From Jiangellaceae bacterium (GTDB taxonomy: Bacteria > Actinomycetota > Actinomycetes > Jiangellales > Jiangellaceae): a stretch of 10,571 nt of DNA. Below the pieces are notes generated by a model. That model searched no databases and was not told the origin of the DNA. It was given only the letters and a program-made list of their open reading frames with translations. The stretch covers positions 1 through 10,571 of the forward strand of contig JASLBX010000012.1 in assembly GCA_030146385.1 (NCBI GenBank), given 5' to 3'. The position numbers and the translations under genes were made by a program. Of the stretch, positions 1-5,671 are shown one piece after another; within the stretch, counting starts at the first letter, position 1, and each line of letters begins with the position of its first letter.

Positions 1-843
1 CACGTCGAGTGGTTCCGCAAGCCGTGGCTCAACTCGCCGCTCAAGCAGAACCATCGCTGCCACCGCAAGGTGTGCATCGTCGACGAGCGCATCGGCTTTA
101 CCGGCGGAGTCGGCATCGCCGAAGAGTGGTGTGGCGATGCTCGCGACGAAACGGAGTGGCGCGACACGCACTTCCGGGTCGAAGGCCCGGCGGTCGACGG
201 ACTGGCCGCCGCGTTCGCCCAGGACTGGGCAGAAACCGGACGCGAACTCTACGACGACCGCGATCGTTTCCCGGACCAGAGCCAGCCCGGCGAGGCGGTG
301 ATCCAGGTCGTCCGCGGGTCCGCGAGCATCGGCTGGGACGACATTCACATGGTCTGGTACGTGCTCATGCGCTCGGCCCGCCGCAGCATCCAGCTGCAGA
401 GCGCCTACTTCTCACCCGATCAGCCGCTGATCGACGCGCTCTGTACGGCCGCCGAGTGCGGCGTCGAGGTCGACATCATGGTGCCCGGGCCACACGCGGA
501 TAAGAGAGTCACCCAGCTGGCGAGTGAGGCTACGTACGCCCAACTCGTTTCATGCGGCGTGCGGGTGTGGAACTACCAGCCGTCCATGCTCCACACCAAG
601 GTGATGATGGTGGACGGCACAGCCGCCCTCATCGGCTCGAGCAACGTGAACCGCAGGTCGCTCGACCACGACGAAGAGGTCTCTCTCGTGGTGCTCGACA
701 AGGAGACCGTGCAGACCCTGCAGCAGCACTTCAGCGAGGACCTCGAACGCAGCCGGAAAATTGACCTGACCCGATGGGAGAACCGGCCAGCCCGCCAGCG
801 CGTGCTCGAAGCGGCGGTCGCTCCTATCCGCCGGTGGTTGTAG
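1..843 (+). CDS. Cardiolipin synthase / phospholipase D family protein (5' end outside window)
   Basis: The reading frame is open from the first base, so only the last 280 residues are seen; the start lies upstream. Two HKD motifs are visible: the first at visible residues 21-28 (H21, K23, D28, followed by a Gly-Gly-Val stretch) and the second at 198-205 (H198, K200, D205, followed by a Gly-Ser-Ser-Asn segment). Two HKD motifs in one chain form the single active site of PLD enzymes. In bacterial cardiolipin synthases this moves a phosphatidyl group onto phosphatidylglycerol or a related acceptor at the membrane. The LIGSSNVNRRS segment after the second HKD is typical of ClsA/ClsB-like proteins. 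Any N-terminal membrane segments would lie outside the window, so the exact subtype is open. The gene ends 15 bp from the convergent DUF1206 gene. Confidence 0.88.
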   Translation, partial: HVEWFRKPWLNSPLKQNHRCHRKVCIVDERIGFTGGVGIAEEWCGDARDETEWRDTHFRVEGPAVDGLAAAFAQDWAETGRELYDDRDRFPDQSQPGEAVIQVVRGSASIGWDDIHMVWYVLMRSARRSIQLQSAYFSPDQPLIDALCTAAECGVEVDIMVPGPHADKRVTQLASEATYAQLVSCGVRVWNYQPSMLHTKVMMVDGTAALIGSSNVNRRSLDHDEEVSLVVLDKETVQTLQQHFSEDLERSRKIDLTRWENRPARQRVLEAAVAPIRRWL

Positions 844-855
844 CGCGGCCGCGCT
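842..855. terminator. Perfect 14-bp GC palindrome between convergent stop codons
   Basis: AGCGCGGCCGCGCT is a perfect self-complementary 14-mer. It begins inside the TAG stop of the phospholipase gene and ends 3 bp before the last codon of the minus-strand DUF1206 gene. In RNA from either strand it could fold only as a very tight stem, and no T-run follows. A role as a compact bidirectional transcription end is a guess from position; GC-rich palindromes also arise by chance at this base composition. Confidence 0.3.
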
Positions 856-858
856 GGG

Positions 859-1671
859 CTAGGCGCGCTGGTAGCGGGCCCGGGCAAAGCAGTAGATCCC
901 GAAGGCTGCGAGCCCGATCGCGACGATCATGAGCAGCCACGGCCCGAACGGCTGCTCTTGGAGGGACTTGAGCGCCTCATCCAGGCCTCCGGCATCGTCC
1001 GGGTCGTGCTGGACGGCCGCCACCACGAACAGCACTCCGACCAGGATGATGGCCACACCTTTGGCGGGATACCCCACCGTGCCGAGAGTCGTGATCGCCG
1101 TCCCACTGGTTCCGGAGTCCGCGTCGGAGCGCAGGTCGTCCAAGAACTTTTGGGTGACGCCCTTGTACACGTGGTAAATGCCGATGGCGACGATGGCCAG
1201 ACCGCCTGCTCCTACGATGAATTGCCCACCGGGCAGCTCGAAGATCGTCGCGGTGGCGCTCTCCTCGCCCTGTCCACCACCACTTGATCCGACGGCGAAG
1301 CGCACTGCCAGGAACGCGAGCGCGGCAAAAAGAACCGCCTTGCCAACATTCTTGACTGTGGCGCCGACCTGGCGAGCGCCGGTCGGGCCGCGCGAGCCCG
1401 CGACCGCCTCCACAAGCCACCACACCGCCAGCGCTGCGAAGCCCACGGCACCGGCCCACAGCACCACCTTGCCCAACGTGCTCTGCGCCAACGTAGCCAT
1501 CGCGCCGGATTGATCGGCCTGGCCACCGCTGCCGAAGGCCAGCTGAGTGGCCGCCACTCCGACCAGCAGGTGGATGACGCCGTAGACGACGAATCCAACC
1601 CGGGCGAGCTTGTCGAGGTAGCCGTTGCTAGCGGCCCGCTGCGCCGTCGAAGCGGCCGTCATCCTGTCCAT
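859..1671 (-). CDS. DUF1206 family integral membrane protein
   Basis: The 270-residue protein has a short polar N-terminus and then six hydrophobic segments in three pairs, at about residues 25-46, 68-90, 110-128, 148-170, 200-224 and 243-264. Each pair opens with a similar short block (RVGFVVYGVIHLLVG, KNVGKAVLFAALAFL, TVGYPAKGVAIILVG). This threefold repeat is the hallmark of DUF1206, a family of unknown function common in actinobacteria and cyanobacteria. The polar loops between repeats are Gly/Ser-rich. The first ATG (1671) was chosen; a second ATG three codons on (1662) is equally possible, since neither has a strong ribosome binding site. The gene is alone on its strand, divergent from the DUF4397 gene across a 201-bp gap and convergent with the phospholipase gene. 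I see no motif that suggests a reaction. Confidence 0.85.
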   Translation of the reverse strand: MDRMTAASTAQRAASNGYLDKLARVGFVVYGVIHLLVGVAATQLAFGSGGQADQSGAMATLAQSTLGKVVLWAGAVGFAALAVWWLVEAVAGSRGPTGARQVGATVKNVGKAVLFAALAFLAVRFAVGSSGGGQGEESATATIFELPGGQFIVGAGGLAIVAIGIYHVYKGVTQKFLDDLRSDADSGTSGTAITTLGTVGYPAKGVAIILVGVLFVVAAVQHDPDDAGGLDEALKSLQEQPFGPWLLMIVAIGLAAFGIYCFARARYQRA

Positions 1672-1766
1672 CCCACACCACCAAGGGGCGGCTGCCCCAT
1701 CGGCAACCGCAATCTCACCCTACGAGAAGTACCCGGCTGGGGCTTGCGCGAACCACTGACTTGTCG

Positions 1767-1795
1767 TTGACACACATCCTTCCAAGTTTTAGTGC
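1767..1795 (+). promoter_or_regulatory. Candidate promoter of the DUF4397-sortase-sigma group
   Basis: A perfect TTGACA (1767-1772) is followed after 17 bp by TAGTGC (1790-1795), a poor but TA-starting -10 element. It points toward the DUF4397 gene, whose start is 78 bp beyond the -10. The -10 falls inside the dyad at 1788-1799, the position expected for a repressor-controlled promoter. No other -35/-10 pair of this quality was seen in 1672-1872. The start site is not proven. Confidence 0.45.
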
Positions 1796-1800
1796 TAAAT
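1788..1800. promoter_or_regulatory. Dyad TTTAG-TG-CTAAA, copy 1 of a shared candidate operator
   Basis: The dyad TTTAGTGCTAAA (arms TTTAG and CTAAA, 2-bp centre) is an AT-rich island in a GC-rich sequence. Bases 1789-1800 (TTAGTGCTAAAT) recur exactly at 4022-4033, in front of the HTH/B12 regulator gene. The copy here overlaps the probable -10 box of the DUF4397-sortase-sigma group. I infer an operator shared by both transcription units, most simply bound by the neighbouring B12-type regulator. No binding data are available here. Confidence 0.5.
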
Positions 1801-1872
1801 TTGCATCCAGACAAACGGCCAGCTCGGAAGAAGGGAGTGAAGGTACGTCCTGAAAACTCCAAGGAGGAGACC

Positions 1873-2703
1873 GTGTACCGCAACATCACATCCGCAGCGG
1901 CACTGCTGGTGCCGCTTGCACTGGTCGCAGCCGGCCCGGCCGCCGCTGCCAACGCCGACTCGGACGAGGCAAACGTGAGCGTCCTGCATGGCGTTCCGGG
2001 TCTCACCGTCGACGTCTACGCCAATGGCGAAGAGCTGATACCCGACTTCGAGCCGGGCACGCTCAACGACGCGCTGGCCATTCCCGCGGGCAGCTACGAC
2101 ATCGCGATCTTCCCGGATGGTGAAGGTCCGGATGGTGACCCAGCGATCGAGGCTTCCGGGGTCGAGGTTCCCGCGGGAGCGAACGCCACGATCGTCGCGC
2201 ACCTGACCGAGGACGGGGAGCCGACCGCCTCGGTGTTCGTCAATGACGTGTCCGAGCTCGCTGCCGGCGACGCCCGGGTGACGGTGCGCCACACCGCGGC
2301 CGCGCCCGCGGTGGACGTGCGGGTCAACGGAACCCCGACATTCGAGGACCTGACCAACCCGAACGAGGCGTCGGCCGATGTCGCAGCCGGCACCATCGAG
2401 GCGGACGTCGTGCTGGCCGGCACTGAGGACGTCGCGCTGGGTCCGGCAGACCTCGAGCTTGCCGAGGGGACGAACACGATCGTGTACGCATGGGGCAGCG
2501 CCGAGGATGACAATCTAGAGCTGGCTGTCCAGACGATCGACGGCCTCCATGGCGCGCCGAGCGGCGTCCCCGGCGGCGAGGCCGGCCTGGCCGCCGCCGA
2601 CAGTCAATCGATGGCGCCGTGGATGCTGGCCATGGCGGTTGCTGTGATTGCCGGCGGCGGCCTGCTCGTGCGCCGCCGCTTCAACGCGGAGCGGGCCGGC
2701 TGA
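1873..2703 (+). CDS. Secreted DUF4397 domain protein with C-terminal membrane anchor
   Basis: GTG 1873 was chosen because AAGGAGG (1861-1867) lies 5 bp ahead and the product then opens with a classic signal peptide: an Arg near the start, a hydrophobic run at residues 8-20 and Ala-rich cleavage positions near 24-28. The frame is open upstream to an ATG at 1792, but that lies inside the promoter. The 276-residue product has two beta-rich DUF4397 repeats. The first starts near residue 33 (VSVLHGVPGLTVDVYANGEEL) and the second near 136 (RVTVRHTAAAPAVDVRVNG). A linker with VPGGEAG follows, then a hydrophobic helix (about 248-266) and a terminal RRR cluster. That tail looks like a cell-wall sorting signal but has no LPxTG box. 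The class F sortase gene starts 5 bp downstream, so it is the likely processing partner. DUF4397 domains have no agreed function. Confidence 0.85.
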   Translation: MYRNITSAAALLVPLALVAAGPAAAANADSDEANVSVLHGVPGLTVDVYANGEELIPDFEPGTLNDALAIPAGSYDIAIFPDGEGPDGDPAIEASGVEVPAGANATIVAHLTEDGEPTASVFVNDVSELAAGDARVTVRHTAAAPAVDVRVNGTPTFEDLTNPNEASADVAAGTIEADVVLAGTEDVALGPADLELAEGTNTIVYAWGSAEDDNLELAVQTIDGLHGAPSGVPGGEAGLAAADSQSMAPWMLAMAVAVIAGGGLLVRRRFNAERAG

Positions 2704-2708
2704 TCACC

Positions 2709-3380
2709 ATGCGGGCCAGGAGATACGTCCCGAAGACCGGGCAGATGCTGGCTACGGCAATGCTCCTGGCCCTGCTTGCCGGGTGTGGGGGAGAGGCTCG
2801 TTCAGGGTCCGAGCCCTCTCCCGCGCCCTCGGCGAAAGCGGGAGTCGCACTGCGCCCGTCGGCCACGCCGACGGAACAGCGCACCAGTTCAACCGCCCCG
2901 GTCGGCCGGTCGCCTGCCACGCCACCGGCACCGCGTGAGGTAGACCGACCGGTGTCGATCGAACTGCCCGGCGTGGACATCGAGGCGGACGTCGTCGCCG
3001 TGGGCGCGGCCGACGACGGGCAAATGGAACTACCCGACAACCCCAACGTGGTCGGCTGGTACCGATTCGGCCCGACGGCTGGTGAAGGTGCCGGCTCTGT
3101 CGTGCTCGGCGGTCATGTCGACTCCCGCCGATTCGGCCTGGGGCCACTGGCCCGTTTAGTGGACGTGGAGGCGGGCGACGAAGTCGTGATCCGCAGCAGC
3201 GCCGGCGACGTCCACCGGTACGCCGTGGTCGACGTGCAGGTGGTGCCGAAAGCGGAGCTCTCAACCGCCGACGTCTTCAGCCGGGACGGAACCGAACGCC
3301 TCGTGCTCATCACCTGCACGGGTGACTTCGACGGTGCGCACTACCGAGACAACGCCATCGTCACCGCCGAACCGAAATGA
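2709..3380 (+). CDS. Class F sortase with lipoprotein signal
   Basis: The 223-residue protein starts at ATG 2709, 5 bp after the DUF4397 stop; an in-frame start further upstream would overlap that gene and lose the signal. The N-terminus (RARR, then a hydrophobic stretch) ends in a lipobox LLAGC with Cys26, suggesting a lipid-anchored protein. Residues 27-80 form a Pro/Ser/Thr-rich linker. The sortase fold follows with the complete catalytic set: His136 (LGGHVDS), Cys203 (LITCTGDFD) and Arg213 (YRDNAIV). Sortases are cysteine transpeptidases that cleave a sorting signal and join the protein to the cell envelope. The short catalytic domain and TC-TGDFD context fit class F. The DUF4397 protein upstream is the obvious candidate substrate. 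Leu150 is encoded by the rare TTA codon. Confidence 0.9.
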   Translation: MRARRYVPKTGQMLATAMLLALLAGCGGEARSGSEPSPAPSAKAGVALRPSATPTEQRTSSTAPVGRSPATPPAPREVDRPVSIELPGVDIEADVVAVGAADDGQMELPDNPNVVGWYRFGPTAGEGAGSVVLGGHVDSRRFGLGPLARLVDVEAGDEVVIRSSAGDVHRYAVVDVQVVPKAELSTADVFSRDGTERLVLITCTGDFDGAHYRDNAIVTAEPK

Positions 3381-3387
3381 GCCGCCG

Positions 3388-3963
3388 ATGAGCCAGACCG
3401 CTGTCGCAGCCGAGCCAATGGCCGATGCCGATCTGGAGCTCGCCCGCCAGTTCAGCGCCGGCGACGACCTCGCTTTGGCCCGGGTGTACCAGCGATACGG
3501 GGCGCTGGTTCACTCGGTTGCCCAGCGTGCCCTTGGCGATCCCGACGAGGCCGCCGACATCACGCAGCAGGTCCTTATCGCCGCGTGGCAGGGCAGGGCC
3601 CGGTACCGGCCGACCGCTGGAGCGCTCGCGGGCTGGCTCATCGGCATTACCCGTCACAAGATCGCCGACGCCTGGGCGGCCCGCGCCCGGGAGCGTACGG
3701 TCTTAGATTGCCCGGAAGTCACCACTCAGGAGCCGGCCGACGGATCGTCTCCGGCCCAGCTGGTGGATCGAATGCTGCTGGCCGACGAGCTTTCCCGGCT
3801 GGCAGAGCCCCAACGCAGCATCGTGCGGCTCGCTTTCTATAGCGGCCTGACCCATGGCGAGATCGCCGCTGCTCTCCAGATGCCCCTGGGCACTGTCAAG
3901 AGTCACATTCGGCGCTCGCTTGCTCACCTGCGGACTCGACTCGAGGTTGACCAGGCCGCGTGA
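3388..3963 (+). CDS. ECF-type RNA polymerase sigma factor
   Basis: The 191-residue protein begins at ATG 3388, 7 bp after the sortase stop; earlier in-frame starts overlap the sortase gene. Sigma region 2 covers about residues 15-95, with the conserved core-binding helix DEAADITQQVLIAAW and the following GWLIGITRHKIAD. Region 4 covers about 128-187, with the helix-turn-helix THGEIAAALQMPLGTVKSHIRR. There is no region 3 and no C-terminal extension, as expected for ECF sigma factors (SigK-like by general appearance; subgroup not assignable by eye). Unusually, no anti-sigma gene follows: the next gene is a B12-binding HTH regulator. Control may therefore be transcriptional. Leu106 is encoded by TTA. 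The gene probably shares a transcript with the DUF4397 and sortase genes. Confidence 0.92.
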   Translation: MSQTAVAAEPMADADLELARQFSAGDDLALARVYQRYGALVHSVAQRALGDPDEAADITQQVLIAAWQGRARYRPTAGALAGWLIGITRHKIADAWAARARERTVLDCPEVTTQEPADGSSPAQLVDRMLLADELSRLAEPQRSIVRLAFYSGLTHGEIAAALQMPLGTVKSHIRRSLAHLRTRLEVDQAA

Positions 3964-4021
3964 GCTCCCCAGGCTTGAATTTCGGGCCGTTACAGGGTGT
4001 AGTCACGCCGCCGACAGCTGG

Positions 4022-4033
4022 TTAGTGCTAAAT
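4022..4033. promoter_or_regulatory. Dyad TTAG-TG-CTAA, copy 2 of a shared candidate operator
   Basis: TTAGTGCTAAAT is identical to bases 1789-1800. It sits in the 86-bp gap between the sigma factor gene and the B12 regulator gene, 3 bp before the ribosome binding site. Protein bound here could block both initiation from a nearby promoter and read-through from the sigma gene. A weak candidate promoter (TTGAAT 3975-3980 with TAGTCA 4000-4005) would place the dyad just downstream of the start site. Autoregulation by the B12-type regulator is an inference. Confidence 0.5.
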
Positions 4034-4036
4034 AAG

Positions 4037-4044
4037 GGAGGTGA
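4037..4044 (+). promoter_or_regulatory. Strong ribosome binding site that selects a TTG start
   Basis: GGAGGTGA matches the end of 16S rRNA over eight bases. It overlaps the GTG at 4041, so that codon cannot be the start served by it. The in-frame TTG at 4050 follows after 5 bp and is the preferred start of the HTH/B12 regulator. Confidence 0.6.
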
Positions 4045-4049
4045 CTTCG

Positions 4050-4889
4050 TTGCACGACGCGCTGATAGACCTGCGCGAAGCGGCCGAGCGGCTCGGTGTC
4101 CACTACATGACTGTCTACCGGTACGTGCGTATGGGCAGGTTGCCGGCAATCCAGGACGGTGGCCGGTGGCTGGTGGATCCGAAGGATCTCGAACTGTTGC
4201 AGCCCGGCCGCGCGGCGTCCGATGCCCGACGTGGTCACGCGCAGCCCGAGCACTATCGGGAGCGGCTACGGACCCGGTTGCTCGCCGCCGACGAAGCCGG
4301 CGCCTGGCGGCTCGTCGAAGCGTTCCTGGTGTCCGGTGGCACTCCTGAGACCGCGTTGCTCGACGTGCTAGCACCGGCGATGCGGGACGTCGGCGACGGT
4401 TGGGAGCGAGGGGAGCTCAGAGTTGGCGACGAACATCGGGCCACCGCCGTGGCGACGAGGTTGGTAGGCCGGCTCGGGCCGATGTTCGTCCGGCGTGGCC
4501 GCCCGCGAGGTACCGTCGTGGTCGCGTGTGCACCGGGCGACTCGCACGCCCTGCCGGCGGCGATGGTTGCCTCGGTGCTGCGGGGCCGGGGCTATGCGGT
4601 CATCGAGTTGGGCGGCGATACTCCGCAGAACAGCGTCCTAGCTGAGGCCGAAGCCGCTGGTGATCGACTGCGCGGCGTAGTGATCAGCGTCAGCTCGGGA
4701 GATCGGCTCGAGGCGGCCCGGAACGTGGCCACGGCGGCCCGGTCGGTTACGCCCGACTCGCCGGTGCTGGTGGGTGGCCCAGCGGTTGTTTCGGATGCGG
4801 AGGCGGAATCGCTGGGTTCCGACGGCTGGGCCGCGGACGCGGCTGGCCTCGCGGCCCTACTGGCGACGCCGCGCCGCGCGACTTCGTGA
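4050..4889 (+). CDS. CarH/LitR-like B12-binding photoreceptor regulator with excisionase-type HTH
   Basis: The start is TTG 4050, placed by the strong ribosome binding site at 4037-4044; GTG 4041 would add three residues. The product has 279 residues. Residues 5-50 are a MerR/excisionase-like helix-turn-helix with wing (DLREAAERLGVHYMTVYRYV, then GGRWLVDPKDLELL). Residues about 67-140 are a helical bundle of the B12-binding cap type and contain Trp118 followed by nine residues and Glu128-His129. This Wx9EH motif marks CarH-type photoreceptors. Residues about 155-275 are a Rossmann-like cobalamin domain with Asp164-x-His166, where the His would be the lower cobalt ligand, and an LGGDTP loop. 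The usual Gly after His-x-x is Pro169. In known CarH proteins adenosylcobalamin drives a DNA-binding tetramer that light breaks up. The gene follows the ECF sigma gene by 86 bp, and a dyad shared with the upstream promoter precedes it. Light sensing here is inferred. Confidence 0.82.
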   Translation: MHDALIDLREAAERLGVHYMTVYRYVRMGRLPAIQDGGRWLVDPKDLELLQPGRAASDARRGHAQPEHYRERLRTRLLAADEAGAWRLVEAFLVSGGTPETALLDVLAPAMRDVGDGWERGELRVGDEHRATAVATRLVGRLGPMFVRRGRPRGTVVVACAPGDSHALPAAMVASVLRGRGYAVIELGGDTPQNSVLAEAEAAGDRLRGVVISVSSGDRLEAARNVATAARSVTPDSPVLVGGPAVVSDAEAESLGSDGWAADAAGLAALLATPRRATS

Positions 4890-4928
4890 CATGTCCTGAT
4901 ACCGCTACGCTCAGCCGGGCGGCTGCAA

Positions 4929-5660
4929 GTGGCTACGCTGAACGGAGTGTGGCGGGTGAGCCGAGTCGCGTCGACGGGCTCGACGAATGCTGATGTCGCT
5001 GCCGCCGCCCGCGGTGGCGAAGCCGAAGGATACGCACTCGTCGCCGACGAGCAGACAGCCGGCCGAGGCCGGCTCGGCCGACCCTGGTCGTCACCACCCG
5101 GATCGAGCCTGTCGGTGTCCGTCCTACTGCGGCCGACGGAACTCCCAGCCACGACCTGGTCATGGCTACCGCTCCTCGTCGGCGTGGCGGCGGCCGAAGC
5201 AGTACGAGATGTCGCCGGAGTCGACGCCGTCCTCAAGTGGCCCAATGACGTCCAGCGGGAGGGACGCAAGCTGGCCGGCATCCTCGTCGAGCGGATCGAT
5301 ACGCCAACTGGTCCAGCAGCGGTAGCGGGTATCGGCATGAACATCACGTCGGCACCCGACGATGCGGCGTCGCTCGCCGACACTGGAACCACCCGGGACG
5401 GAATTCTCACCGCCCTGCTGAGCCGCCTCGGGGACTGGTACCAGAAATGGCTTCCGGATCCAGCTGGCCCAGAACTCCAGGCTGCGTACCGGCGAGCCTG
5501 TGGAACGCTCGGTCAGCAGGTGAGAGTGGAACTGCCCGGCGGCGGCACGATCAACGGCCGGGCCACCGATATCGACGCCGATGGGCGCCTCGTCCTGTCG
5601 ACGTCCGACGGCGAGCGGGCGATCGGTGCGGGCGACATCGTCCACCTGCGGCCGCAGTAG
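4929..5660 (+). CDS. birA: Biotin--[acetyl-CoA-carboxylase] ligase
   Basis: This 243-residue enzyme activates biotin with ATP and attaches it to the lysine of biotin carboxyl carrier proteins of acetyl-CoA and related carboxylases. The catalytic core is clear: STGSTNAD at 15-22, the biotinyl-AMP loop GRGRLG at 45-50, and KWPNDV at 103-108 followed by GRKLAGILVE. A small SH3-like C-terminal domain (about 195-243) closes the protein. There is no N-terminal winged helix, so it is a monofunctional ligase and not a repressor like E. coli BirA. GTG 4929 is the longest start. GTG 4947 is a serious alternative: a TACGCT box at 4934-4939 ends just 7 bp ahead, which would give a leaderless message starting at VWRVSRVASTGSTN. 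An 11-bp gap to the cyclase gene suggests co-transcription. Confidence 0.93.
   Translation: MATLNGVWRVSRVASTGSTNADVAAAARGGEAEGYALVADEQTAGRGRLGRPWSSPPGSSLSVSVLLRPTELPATTWSWLPLLVGVAAAEAVRDVAGVDAVLKWPNDVQREGRKLAGILVERIDTPTGPAAVAGIGMNITSAPDDAASLADTGTTRDGILTALLSRLGDWYQKWLPDPAGPELQAAYRRACGTLGQQVRVELPGGGTINGRATDIDADGRLVLSTSDGERAIGAGDIVHLRPQ
4934..4939 (+). promoter_or_regulatory. Candidate -10 box for a leaderless birA transcript
   Basis: TACGCT fits the actinobacterial -10 pattern TAnnnT. A transcript starting 7 bp beyond it would begin at or one base before GTG 4947, an in-frame start of the biotin ligase. The octamer GCTACGCT also occurs at 4904-4911, 28 bp upstream, and could serve the GTG at 4929. 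There is no convincing -35 element. Confidence 0.3.
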
Positions 5661-5671
5661 GGCGTGCCAGG

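Noticed and set aside
1774..1800. SigK-type promoter (ACATCC-N16-TAAAT) for autoregulation by the ECF sigma factor
   Set aside because: Only partly like the mycobacterial CCATCC/CGAAT pattern, and the second copy of the dyad at 4022-4033 has no matching -35.
1789..4033. TTAGTGCTAA as a CIRCE (HrcA) element
   Set aside because: It matches 8 of 9 bases of one CIRCE arm (GAGTGCTAA), but the other arm TTAGCACTC at 9 bp spacing is missing at both copies, and the genes behind it are not chaperones.
4365..4374. Palindrome GTGCTAGCAC as a third operator copy
   Set aside because: It is inside the coding region of the B12 regulator and lacks the TTAG/CTAA arms of the shared dyad.
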